Assembly: GCA_033398695.1 (NCBI GenBank)
Contig: CM065814.1
Span: 79,936,358 to 80,000,357 of the forward strand
DNA length: 64,000 nucleotides
Reading direction: 5' to 3'
Origin: Orobanche coerulescens
Taxonomy: Eukaryota; Streptophyta; Magnoliopsida; Lamiales; Orobanchaceae
Shown here: positions 44,181 to 55,363 of the stretch, one piece after another
Position numbering within the stretch: the stretch's first letter is position 1
Layout of the letters: every line of letters begins with the position of its first letter
The notes under the pieces: model-generated
What the model was told of the DNA's origin: nothing
Databases searched by the model: none
Seen by the model: only the letters and a program-made list of their open reading frames with translations
Program-made: the position numbers and the translations under genes

Positions 44181-44518
44181 TAATGGCCTTCTGTACTTAG
44201 CCAAAATCCAACTATTCCTGTCCGGCGTCTCGACATATAAAATACAAACATACGGCATACTGAATACATGTACTGTGTCCAATAATATTCTCATATGATA
44301 TACCCGATATTAAAAATTAAAACAACCTGATATACGATATCCTCAAATGTAGTTTTCTACCAGATACGACAATTATACAAATACGACTGTCTCAGTTCTC
44401 AATTTATTTTATCCATACTGTATAGACACCCAGCTATACAATATTCCTCAGATAAAATAACGCGAAAATTTTATACTGAAAATCTGCGTACTAGATACTA
44501 AAAATCGGGATATTACAA

Positions 44519-45208
44519 TTACCCGCACTAGTTGATGAATGGAACAAGTTAAGATTCCAAGATTTTAAAAGTGTGAGCGAGTATAATTCTGCTATGTTCA
44601 TAATTGTATCACAACTAGAGTTTTGTGGTAAAATCATAACAGAAGGTGAAAAACTGGAAAAGACGTTTGCTACATTCCATACGTCACATCTATTACTGCA
44701 ACAACAATACAGAATGCGGGGATATACCGAATACTCTGAATTAATTGCATCACTGTTACTTGATGAAAAGAATAATGATCTGTTGATAAAGAATCACCAG
44801 TCTCGTCCTACAGAGATGATAGCGATTCCTAAAGCAAATGGCACAACTACTAATCAAGGACGTGGTGGTCATGGTTGGTTTAGAGGTCGAGGTCGTGGCT
44901 GTGATTATGGAAATTACTTTAGGTCTCCTAAAAATGAAATGATTAATAAAAACCAACAAGACAAAGATAAGTATGTCCAAGAAGGTTCATCCAATAAAAA
45001 TGAAAATTCTTGTTTCAGATGCGGGAAAAAGGGACATTGGGCTAAGGCATGTAGAACGCCAGGCCATATTTGTAAAATATATAAGACATCTCTGAAAAAT
45101 AAAGAAAAGAAAGTCAATTTTTATGAACATGAACCTGGGGATGACTTAACTTACCTAGAAGCTGCAGATTTTACTGAGGATGCAAACGTAGACATGGACA
45201 TGGAATAA
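44519..45208 (+). pseudogene. Copia-C gag, N-terminus missing
   Basis: The frame is open from the Gypsy-E border (LPALVDEWNKLRFQDFKSV) to a TAA at 45206-45208, with no ATG at the start, so the N-terminus was cut off. The copia gag core (SEYNSAMFIIVSQLEFCG, TFHTSHLLLQQQYR, ELIASLLLDEKNN) is followed by a Gly/Arg-rich linker (GRGGHGWFRGRGRG) and one perfect zinc knuckle, CFRCGKKGHWAKAC. The C-terminus is acidic. The body is otherwise intact. Confidence 0.88.
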
Positions 45209-45414
45209 AATAAATAAATAAATATATATGTCATTTCCATGTTTGTTGCATATTTATTGTACTTGTTTGTATTCTCTTGTTTGAAATGTGTATTATCTCG
45301 TTTGAAGTTTGTATGAAGTATTTAATAAATGTTATTATATTAAGCTAACTTACTATCTTTTAGTCTTATATTCTTATTCATTAAGGAGTTTGAGTATGGA
45401 AGGTATTGGAGATA
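45209..45414 (+). mobile_element. Copia-C gag-protease spacer
   Basis: An AT-rich stretch follows the gag stop. From 45309 a frame runs into GIGDIC and then, past Gypsy-D, IPDGGITHTIL, the protease start. Gag and pol therefore lie in separate frames with a spacer of about 100-200 bp. How pol would be translated is not evident. Confidence 0.55.
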
Positions 45415-45419
45415 TTTGC
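45415..45419. repeat. Target-site duplication of Gypsy-D, left copy
   Basis: TTTGC here and at 55364-55368 flank Gypsy-D exactly. Removing the element and one copy restores the Copia-C protease frame. Confidence 0.95.
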
Positions 45420-46126
45420 TGTAACACCCCCAAATCCCATTGGGTTATTACAGTGCCGTGGACCCCACACCAGGTGATCCACCAGGCGAATACGACTAAA
45501 ATACAACAAACTGTCCAAAATAGGAAATCACAGACCCTACTATGATGTCCGACATACTATTCCGATATGGAATTTCAACGACAAGGATGGGCCTACATGG
45601 CCAAAATAAAATACAACAACGTACACGAGCCTTACTCGGATAATACGAAACGACAACGACTGAACAAAATTGGAGTACTCCAAACTGTCTGACCGACGTG
45701 AACACCAAAATATCTCGGACTAGTATCGCTCGAATGCCTCGTCGCCATCGTCATGCCCCTGTGTCTCAACTCTCTCCTCGCCAGTACCTAAAACATGAAA
45801 ACATGTTCCGCCCGCACAGGGTCAGCCATCCAGATTAATGAATATCAAATACATGCACAACATGATATGCATCCAAAGGCAGAATAAACAGTACAACAAT
45901 GGTAGTACGAGATGCTCACAACCCAAAGTAAGAATCGAGCATTTGTGGAATACTATGCCCATGGCATACGATCAATACCTGCTCAATAGGTTAGAACATA
46001 AGTGTCCAACGGCGAATCACCAATATAGAACACAGCAATACATTACCCGAAGGTAAATCAAACCAACGCTGAAATGAATAAGGATCACAATGCCCGAAGG
46101 CTCCAACGGAAATACCGTTACATCAC

Positions 46127-46245
46127 AATGGCCTGAAAGCCCTCAGCCGAAGCTGCCAAAATATCACGATGGCTTGAAAGCCGAACAGCCCGAAGCTGCC
46201 AAAATATCACGATGGCCTGAAAGCCGAACATCCTGAAGCTGTAAA
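46127..46245. repeat. Tandem repeat of about 47 bp (CACGATGGCYTGAAAGCC)
   Basis: Three imperfect copies occur here and at 52143-52265 in the sister LTR. A second set based on ACAACGGATGGGAATTATC follows at 46890-47160 (52900-53180 in the sister). Both sets are inside the candidate intron. Confidence 0.75.
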
Positions 46246-47819
46246 TCATCACAATACAGATCTCAAAGAAACAAACTTGACTGTCGAACATACCCCTCGG
46301 CGTATGAACGCTCAATCACAAAACGTCGAACACATCCAATCAAACATGGACTATGAATGATCAAAAATTGTATGGCTCAATGATGGACATCACAATACGC
46401 CCGATCCGGAAATGTGTCCGTGCACATGTCCACCCCGTATACGGAATCCAGAAATATACGTGGGACAATGTACCTACTTAGCCTCACGAACTACGTCTCG
46501 TGTGCACGGTCCAATACGGAAACATCCACGCATGACCATCGTGTGCCTGGCTAAAAATCCTACACAATAACCAATCGGAACGCAGATATGATTCCGGATA
46601 TGTCACGACACAACATGACAACGAAGCTCAAAGGATAACACATCCAATACGGATCATACGACTCACCAAGTGAACGATGACACACGAATAATGAAAGATC
46701 GACACGACCAACAATATTCAAAACAACCAACCTGGGATCAAAATCCCTAAGGACCGATTAACACGAGCAACGATCACAACACAACAGTTCGGGAATTCCT
46801 CAACCTTCAACGATCACAAAATTACCCAGTTCACAAGAATAATAGTGTGCTGCCTTGAATCGGTCAACATAACAATAATAATTCAACGGATGGGAACTAT
46901 CCTCGACAGTCCCAATTCAATACTTCGATTACCGTAGAACGGCCAATCGATAACAATTATACAACGGATGGGAATTATCTTTTTGACAACGAATGGGAAT
47001 TATCTTTGATAATCCCAATTCAATATATCGATTACCGTTAGAGCGGACAATCGATAATAATTATACAACGGATGGGAATTATCTTTGATAATCCCAATTC
47101 AATATATCGATAACCTTCAGAACAATTAACCGATAACAATTATACAACGGATGTCTCGGCACCTTTAATCGGTTACCGATAACGAAGATGATAATCGAAT
47201 ACGTCAATGCCTTCAATCGGCCAAAACGACATCAATAGAAAAACACTGATATCAATAACGACGATTCACAAAAAATATCTTGATGGAACATCAATCAATA
47301 ACAACAATCGATACGTCGATGCCGCGAACCGGCTATCAACAACAATATCTCAAAGGAACATCAATCAACAATAACAATCGATATGTCGATACCGCGAACC
47401 GGCTATCGACAAATATATTACCAACAAGTATCGCAATGCCTTAAATCGGCCATTTACGGACAACAATAATATTTGGCATAATTTGCCGAAGGGTATCGTA
47501 TCAAACAATCCCCTAATAGCAACAAAATCATAAAGAGACCAAGTCTCGAAATGATACACACATTCATACACATACATGATAACATTAATCTCATTGACCA
47601 GTACAAGTATAAAACTTGCCTCAAACTGAAGGCGAGAAAGTCCTTCCACGATCAACGTCCTACCACGAATCGATCAACGCGTCCTCCGACAATCACAAGC
47701 ACTCGAACAACCTTGAATGAAATACAATTCATTCGATAACACGATATCGACCGAAAACAATATAATAGATACTCCGATTCCAACACGAACACATATTATA
47801 CTCGTATTTATCCGTATAC

Positions 47820-47907
47820 ACACACATATATATAATATACATATATATATATATGTATAATATACATACGGTACACACATTACTAACACACACTCACTAC
47901 ATAATAG

Positions 47908-47990
<83 letters not shown>

Positions 47991-48024
47991 GCACATGCAC
48001 TCACAATTTATATATATATACACA

Positions 48025-48120
<96 letters not shown>

Positions 48121-48193
48121 TTATACAACACACACACACCACTGCACATTACAACACACACACGCACCACTGCACATTACAACACACACACGT

Positions 48194-48226
<33 letters not shown>

Positions 48227-48265
48227 CACATCTTTATATACATTATATATATATATATATACACA
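47820..48265. repeat. TA and CA microsatellite block in the Gypsy-D 3' LTR
   Basis: Long (TA)n runs at about 47930-47988 and 48046-48118, shorter ones at 48198-48224 and 48246-48260, and (CA)n between them. A CACTGCACATTACAACACACACACG unit occurs twice here and three times in the sister LTR, so the block has changed length since insertion. Confidence 0.92.
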
Positions 48266-48907
48266 GAACACACAACACAAGGACTTACCCGGAAAGGTCG
48301 ATCGGTCGGGCAACCTTCGCCGGAATCCGGTCAGAAAACAACTCTCCTGCTGGAACTCGGCCGCCGGAAAAACTGACCCGCCGGACTTCGTCCAACTCCA
48401 GCCCATTTCCATCCATGGCCGGTTTTCACCATCTCCGCCTGCAACTCCTTGCCGGAAGTATGTCAAACCTCCGTTCCGCCTTCCGTTCCGGACAAAAACC
48501 ACCTCCGGTCGCCGGAAACAATGGAACCGCATCCATGGCCAGAGACAATGAAGAGCGCCGGTGCCTGAGCTCCGTCTCGCCGGAAATCAGAACAGCTCGA
48601 CCGGATTTGCAGCCTTCCGATTCGGAAATTCCGACCAGGCCGCCGCCGAGCTCCGGTCGTGAGCCGCCTGCCGTCGCCGAACTCGATGCCGCCGAGACGC
48701 TGGGCCCTACCTCCGGTCGTCAACTCCAGTCCGTCGCCGGAAAATGGAGAAGCCGGCCGCCCGTCCTCAAGCTCCGCCTCGCTGGTAAAAAAAAAACGGG
48801 AGAGGATGAGAGAGATAATGGCGAGAGAGGGAGAATGGCGAGAGAGAGAATGGCGAGAGAGAGAGAAGATGATAGATGGTGAGGGATGGAGAGAAAGTTG
48901 TCAGGGA

Positions 48908-49160
48908 TAATGTATATATATATATATATATATATACATAACATGAATAATCACGTGAGGGAGAGAATCACAAGTTGACAACATATATATATATATATAT
49001 ATATAAATGATACCCCAAAGATACCCTCGCCCCGAAAGTTGACCACGAGGAAGGTTCCCACCACCTACCACGCATTGCGTACGTAACCTCAGGGCGTAAC
49101 GTACGTAATCGCAACAAATTAGCGTACGTATTGCTACACAGGTAGCGTACGCTATGGCTA
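48908..49160 (-). promoter_or_regulatory. Putative Gypsy-D U3 promoter with TA-repeat TATA region
   Basis: TGCGTACGTAAC, TAACGTACGTAA, TAGCGTACGTA and TAGCGTACGCTA boxes (49076-49155) precede two (TA)n tracts at about 48982-49004 and 48908-48937 on the minus strand. The tracts lie where other families have a TATA box. Their lengths differ in the 5' LTR (54949-55000 and 54886-54898). Confidence 0.5.
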
Positions 49161-49363
49161 TAAACTTAGCCAAAATTCTAAACTCACCAAGCAACAACCA
49201 AATGGCGAAACCAAACCGACGACTAGAATAAATATTTCGATCCCGAAATATTCTAATACAATATACATTGTATCGGTCCAAACAACAACACTTGTACAAT
49301 TCCAAATGAATACGTACAACTCAACAGTAACACGAAAAAAAAAAATTACCCCCGGATATTACA

Positions 49364-50334
49364 TACTCCCCCCCTTAAAAAGAGTTTCGTCCCCGAAACT
49401 CAGGGTGCACAAGTCGGGGCACGGACTACTCATCAGGATAAGAAAACAACGTCTCCAGGAATACTCCTCAATACGAGCAATTCCGCCTAAGCAACTGGGC
49501 CGACCCCACGGGTCCCCACGTCTCCTCTGCCTGAACAAGGCGAAAAAAAATCAAGTGATAAAGACACTCAATCAAATGCGAGATTAGCCGAATCATGACT
49601 CTCCTGCTAGAGACCAGCTAGGAAGTCGTACTAACCGCATGACTCGTAACACCGGCGTACACGCCCCGCGAATACCGCCCATCGTACATGTCTACGATCA
49701 TCGGTGTACACTCCCCCGTTCTCATCAGCATCGGACGCCCATGCAATCACGGACTCGCACCACAAAAGAAAATAACAACACAGACATAGTCCTCGGGACT
49801 ATATCGAACGCACGCCCAAGTCCTCACGACTTGACGTCTCGAATCACAATGAACGATTACCCAGATCATCACAAAAATCTCGGGTACAGGACCAAAAGGA
49901 GAGAAAATCACATCAAATGACTCAAGTGTCGAGATTCTCAGATACAATGATAACAAGATAGATCAATAATAAATGGTTCACAACCGCAATATTAAAATAC
50001 AGACCGAGTCAAACATCAATCTGAGAGACAAGGAAAATACAAATCAAGGCTACATCTCAAATGTACCCGGAATCAACATCCTCCAGATCCTCGAGTTCCT
50101 CGATCCCATCGACTCGAGGAAAACCCAAATCTGAACTCGCTACTCCCGCTCGGGTGTCCATACCTCTGGCTCCCGAAGCCCGATATGACCCCTTGGATGA
50201 AGTACGGACTGAAGTAATAAAATCTCTCGAGGCCCATGAGCTCTCTCGAGACCTACTGGCACTAGAACTCCTGCAGTATTCTGAAGGTGTCCCTGCCTCC
50301 CACACAGAAAATAAATAATAGCTGGCATCGTACA
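49364..50334 (-). mobile_element. Gypsy-D 3' internal region and polypurine tract
   Basis: The polypurine tract (minus strand TTTTTAAGGGGGGAGTA, 49380-49364) abuts the LTR. Between it and gag the minus-strand frames after the gag stop hold a possible second knuckle-like piece (LCGRQGHLQN) and a Ser/Arg-rich frame (50338-50057), then about 700 bp without coding signal. No pol domain is seen. Confidence 0.65.
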
Positions 50335-50982
50335 TCAAGTACTCACATGCCCCGCTGAATCACAGTTAAAACAAACTACAGTCGAACTCGTCGCCTGAGA
50401 AGAAAATGCTTTCCCGGTACGAAGCCGACTAGGAAATGACCTCTTGGACGTCGGAGCTCGATGTCCCTCTGAACGAATCGGCCTCCTAATCCTCTCACCA
50501 GAAGAAACTGAAGGATCCTTCTGAGTAAGCTCCTTTATCGAAAGCTCTGCTCTAAGAGACTTCTCGATGGATTCTCCAAGTGAACTACAATTGTGATTGA
50601 ACAACTGCATCCTCAACTGCGGGTTCAACCTCTTGTTCAAATACTTGATCTTATCCGCCTTAGTACGGATAACAGATGAAGTAAACTGAAGAAGTTCCTG
50701 AAACTTCTCAGCAATAACAATAACACCCTCGTTCTCGATGGATTCGGGGTTCAAAACCTCCGACAACTTGGCTTCCCGAAGTGGAGCCGGATAATACCTC
50801 TCTAACATGAGAGTCTTGAACTCAATCCAAACACAATCACGATCGGTGGGTTCTCGAGCACGACTGCGAAAATGATTCGTCAGCCAACAAAGTATTGATA
50901 CGAGGTTTCGGGTTTTAGCCCACTCTGCGGCCTCTACCCCCTCTGTCACGTCCTCTTTCCAGACTGAAAGAATAACGTTCAA
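50335..50982 (-). pseudogene. Gypsy-D gag
   Basis: 216 codons are open between a TGA just upstream of 50982 and a TGA at the low end; there is no ATG, so the N-terminus has been shifted or lost. The gag core is recognisable (WIEFKTLMLERYYPAPLRE, FQELLQFTSSV, KYLNKRLNPQLRMQL). The frame ends inside the knuckle CFNCDSAGHVST, where TGA replaces the residue before the last Cys; a CGA-to-TGA change would explain it. It is distinct in sequence from the Gypsy-B/C gag. Confidence 0.85.
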
Positions 50983-51426
50983 TCATGACCACAGCTCAAA
51001 TACGCCTCAACGGCCAGAATGCTAGGTCAACGCTAAACACGAGTATACATACTCAACAGATAAACGATCACATCGATCGCGCTAATCATAGCCGATACAG
51101 ATCCCACACGCTCCAAAGCCAATAATCATAAATCAATCGCACCCGATCGTCACATACAAGTGTCAACAAAACATGTTTAATCAATGACATAATAAATGTA
51201 TGCACATAAAAGAGAATAGAGTCCTTACACAGGTCATACGAAGCTTTGAGGTCTTGCGATACTAGTCTTCACTGACGACGACTCGATGAAAGAATGACTC
51301 ATACAGTCGTCCAACTATCACAACTCACAAAACCCGACTGTCCAGATTGTCATAACCTGACAGCCCTGCTACTACCGCCTTGGTAGAGCCACATAACACA
51401 CAAGCCAGGGTATATCACAACCCAAT

Positions 51427-51438
51427 TCTCCGATACCA
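51427..51438 (-). other. Primer-binding site of Gypsy-D
   Basis: The minus strand reads TGGTATCGGAGA five bases from the 5' LTR; the last base differs from the usual C. The 440-bp leader to gag shows no other feature. Confidence 0.85.
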
Positions 51439-51811
51439 TCTTCTGTAACACCCCCAAATCCCATTGGGTTATTACAGTGCCGTGGACCCCACACCAGGTG
51501 ATCCACCAGGCGAATACGACTAAAATACAACAAACTGTCCAAAATAGAAAATCACAGACCCTACTATGATGTCCGACATACTATTCCGATATGGAATTTC
51601 AACGACAAGGATGGGCCTACATGGCCAAAATAAAATACAACAACGTACACGAGCCTTACTCGGATAATACAAAACGACAACGACTGAACAAAATTGGAGT
51701 ACTCCAAACTGTGTGACCGACGTGAACACCAAAATATCTCGGACTAGTATCGCTCGAATGCCTCGTCGCAATCGTCATGCCCCTGTGTCTCAACTCTCTC
51801 CTCGCCAGTAC

Positions 51812-53998
51812 CTAAAACATGAAAACATGTTCCGCCCCCACGGGGTCAGCCATCCAGAATAATGAATATCATATACATGCACAACATGATATGCATCCAA
51901 AGGCAGAATAAACAGTACAACAATGGTAGTACGAGATGCTCACAACCCAAAGTAAGAATCGAGCATTCGTGGAATACTATGCCCATGGCATACGATCAAT
52001 ACCTGCTCAATAGGTTAGAACATAAGTGCCCAACGGCGAATCATCAATATAGAACACAGCAATACATTACCCGAAGGTAAATCAAACCAACGCTGAAATA
52101 AATAAGGATCACAATGCCCGAAGGCTCCAACGGAAATACCGTTACATCACAATGGCCTGAAAGCCCTCAGCCGAAGCTGCCAAAATATCACGATGGCTTG
52201 AAAGCCGAACAGCCCGAAGCTGCCAAAATATCACGATGGCCTGAAAGCCGAACAGCCCGAAGCTATAAATCATCACAATACAGATCTCAAAGAAACAAAC
52301 TTAACTGTCGAACATACCCCTCGGCGTATGAACGCTCAATCACAAAACGTCGAACACATCCAATCAAACATGGACTATGAACGATCAAAAATTGTATGGC
52401 TCAATGATGGACATCACAGTACGCCCAATCCAGAAATGTGTCCGTGCACATGTCCACCCCGTATACGAATCCAGAAATATACGTGGGACAATGTACCTAA
52501 TTAGCCTCACGAACTACGTCTCGTGTGCACGGTCCAATGCGGAAACATCCACGCATGACCATCGTGTGCCTGGCTAAAAATCCTACACAATAACCAATCG
52601 GAACGCAGATATGATTCCGGATATGTCACGACACAACATGACAACGAAGCTCAAAGGATAACACATCCAATACAGATCATACGACTCACCAAGTGAACGA
52701 TGACACACGAATAATGAAAGATCGACACGACCAATAATATTCAAAACAACCAACCTGGGATCAAAATCCCTTAGGACCGATTAACACGAGCAACGATCAC
52801 AACACAACAGTTCGGGAATTCCTCAACCTTCAACGATCACAAAATTACCGAGTTCACAAGAATAATAGTGTGCTACCTTGAATCGGTCAACATAACAATA
52901 ATAATTCAACGGATGGGAACTATCCTCGACAGTCCCAATTCAATACTTCGATTACCGTAGAACGGCCAATCGATAACAATTATACAACGGATGGGAATTA
53001 TCTTTTTGACAACGGATGGGAATTATCTTTGATAATCCCAATTCAATATATCGATTACCGTTAGAGCGGACAATCGATAATAATTATACAACGGATGGGA
53101 ATTATCTTTGATAATCCCAATTCAATATATCGATAACCTTCAGAACGGTTAACCGATAACAATTATACAACGGATGTCTCGGCACCTTTAATCGATTACC
53201 GATAACGAAGATGATAATCGAATACGTCAATGCCTTCAATCGGCCAAAACGACATCAATAGAAAAACACTGATATCAATAACGACGATTCACAAAAAAAT
53301 CTTGATGGAACATCAATCAATAACAACAATCGATACGTCGATGCCGCGAACTGGCTATCAACAACAATATCTCAAAGGAACATCAATCAACAATAACAAT
53401 CGATATGTCGATACCGCGAACCGGCTATCGACAAATATATTACCAACAAGTATCGCAATGCCTTAAATCGGCCATTTACGGACAACAATAATATTTGGCA
53501 TAATTTGCCGAAGGGTATCGTATCAAACAATCCCCTGATATCAACAAAATCATAAAGAGACCAAGTCTCGAAATGATACACACATTCATACACATACATG
53601 ATAACATTAATCTCATTGACCAGTACAAGTATAAAACTTGCTTCAAACCGAAGGCGAGAAAGTCCTTCCACGATCAACGTCCTACCACGAATCGATCAAC
53701 GCGTCCTCCGACAATCACAAGCACTCGAACAACCTTGAATGAAATATAATTCATTCGATAACACGATATCGACCGAAAACAATATAATATATACTCCGAT
53801 TCCAACACGAACACATATTATACTCGTATTTATCCGTATACACACACATATATATAATATACATATATATATATGTATAATATACATACGGTACACACAT
53901 TACTAACACACACTCACTACATAATATATATATATATATGTATGTGTATATATATATATATAGTGCACATGCACTCACAATTTATATATATATACACA

Positions 53999-54074
<76 letters not shown>

Positions 54075-54254
54075 TTATACAACACACACACACACACCAC
54101 TGCACATTACAATACACACACGCACCACTGCACATTACAACACACACACGCACCACTGCACATTACAACACACACACGTTACATATATATATATAACACA
54201 TATTTATATACATTATATATATATATACACAGAACACACAACACAAGGACTTAC
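51812..54254 (-). other. Candidate intron inside the Gypsy-D 5' LTR
   Basis: It has the same donor (CCGG|GTAAGTCC) and acceptor (TTTTAG|GTACTGG) as the 3' LTR. A CCCC-GTG-GGGG hairpin lies 22 bases before the acceptor and is more regular than in the 3' LTR. Confidence 0.5.
53820..54240. repeat. TA and CA microsatellite block in the Gypsy-D 5' LTR
   Basis: It includes a (TA)n run at about 54009-54072 and three CACTGCACATTACAA-CACACA units. It is shorter overall than the matching block of the 3' LTR. Confidence 0.9.
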
Positions 54255-54947
54255 CCGGAAAGGTCGATCGGTCGGGTAACCTTCGCCGGAATCCGGTCAG
54301 AAAACAACTCTCCTGCTGGAACTCGGCCGCCGGAAAAACTGACCCGCCGGACTTCGTCCAACTCCAGCCCATTTCCGTCCATGGCCGGTTTTCACCATCT
54401 CCGCCTGCAACTCCTTGCCGGAAGTATGTCAAACCTCCGTTCCGCCTTCCGTTCCGGACAAAAACCACCTCCGGTCGCCGGAAACAATGGAACCGCATCC
54501 ATGGCCAGAGACCATGAAGAGCGCCGGTGCCTGAGCTCCGTCTCGCCGGAAATCAGAACAGCTCGACCGGATTTGCAGCCTTCCGATTCGGAAATTCCGA
54601 CCAGGCCGCCGCCGAGCTCCGGTCGTGAGCCGCCTGCCGTCGCCGAACTTCAGTCGTCGCCGGAGATGTCAGTCCTACCTCCGGTCGTCAACTCCAGTCC
54701 GTCGCCGGACAATGGAGAAGCCGGCCGCCTGTCCTCAAGCTCCGCCTCGCCGGAAAAAAAAAGAAACGGGAGAGGACGAGAGAGAGAATGGTGAGAGAGG
54801 GAGAATGGCGAGAGAGAGAATGGCGAGAGAGAGAGAAGATGATAGATGGTGAGGGATGGAGAGAAAGCTGTCAGGGATAATGTATATATATATATATACA
54901 TAACATGAATAATCACGTGAGGGAGAGAATCACAAGTTGACAACATA

Positions 54948-55001
<54 letters not shown>

Positions 55002-55363
55002 TATAAATGATACCCCAAAGATACCCTCGCCCCGAAAGTTGACCACGAGGAAGGTTCCCACCACCTACCACGCATTGCGTACGTAACCTCAGGGCGTAAC
55101 GTACGTAATCGCAACAAATTAGCGTACGTAATGCTACACAGGTAGCGTACGCTATGGCTATAAACTTAGCCAAAATTCTAAACTCGCCAAGCAACAACCA
55201 AATGGCGAAACCAAACCGACGACTAGAATAAATATTTCGATCCCGAAATATTCTAATACAATATACATTGTATCGGTCCAAACAACAACACTTGTACAAT
55301 TCCAAATGAATACGTACAACTCAACAGTAACACGAAAAAAAAAAATTACCCCCGGATATTACA

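Larger units (their letters stand above)
36754..44517 (-). mobile_element. Gypsy-E: LTR-dominated non-autonomous element
   Basis: Two LTRs flank only 379 bp. The high-coordinate 5' LTR (41003-44517) has an internal deletion; the low-coordinate 3' LTR (36754-40623) lacks its first 457 bp because Gypsy-C interrupts it. Combining the parts implies an original LTR of about 4.3 kb. Primer site and polypurine tract are both present, but there is no gag or pol. LTR ends and leader resemble Gypsy-D. The element abuts Copia-C gag at 44518. Confidence 0.85.
41003..44517 (-). mobile_element. 5' LTR of Gypsy-E (3515 bp, internally deleted)
   Basis: It starts TGTAACACCCCCAAAACC and ends AATCGGGATATTACA. 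The deletion relative to the other LTR lies at about 43077. On the minus strand, U3 carries TTACGGCCGTAA and TTACGTACGTAA boxes (about 43610-44180) above TATATAAG (43590-43598). The donor-like site is at 43437 and the acceptor-like TTTATTTTTAG|GTAC at 41445. Confidence 0.88.
45788..48288 (-). other. Candidate intron inside the Gypsy-D 3' LTR
   Basis: The donor is CCGG|GTAAGTCC and the acceptor TGTTTTCATGTTTTAG|GTACTGG. A CCC-loop-GGG hairpin lies about 21 bases before the acceptor. The same pair is at 54254 and 51812 in the 5' LTR. Confidence 0.5.
45420..49363 (-). mobile_element. 3' LTR of Gypsy-D (3944 bp)
   Basis: Boundaries are TGTAACACCCCCAAATCC and CCCCGGATATTACA. In minus-strand order it has ACGT palindromes (49076-49155), TA-repeat tracts at the TATA position, a GA-rich then CCGGCGA-rich leader (48880-48290), a donor-like GG|GTAAGTCC (48288), TA/CA microsatellites (47820-48265), tandem repeats, a hairpin and an acceptor-like site (45788). 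Long open frames across the microsatellites and the CCGG-rich leader have no recognisable product. Confidence 0.9.
45420..55363 (-). mobile_element. Gypsy-D: gag-only non-autonomous gypsy element, 9944 bp
   Basis: The two LTRs (3944 and 3920 bp) differ mainly at microsatellites. They flank a 2080-bp interior holding a primer site, a gag remnant and a polypurine tract, but no protease, RT or integrase. Intact TSDs and similar LTRs suggest it is among the youngest insertions in the window. It must have moved with enzymes from another element; its gag knuckle and 3' region match Gypsy-A. Confidence 0.9.
51444..55363 (-). mobile_element. 5' LTR of Gypsy-D (3920 bp)
   Basis: It is collinear with the 3' LTR. 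Differences are concentrated in the TA/CA repeats (53820-54240), the TA tracts near the promoter, and one short block at about 54650-54680 (3' LTR 48685-48712) where around 30 bp differ completely. Predicted donor and acceptor sites are at 54254 and 51812. Confidence 0.9.

Noticed and set aside
48290..48800. CCGG-rich block as a captured host exon
   Set aside because: It occurs in both LTRs in the leader position and consists of repeated CCGGCGA-like words. I could not tie it to any host protein.
47853..48882. Overlapping open frames of up to 295 codons on both strands of the Gypsy-D LTR
   Set aside because: They are Ile-Tyr runs from TA repeats joined to CCGG-rich leader sequence, with equivalent frames on both strands and in both LTRs. 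There is no codon signal.
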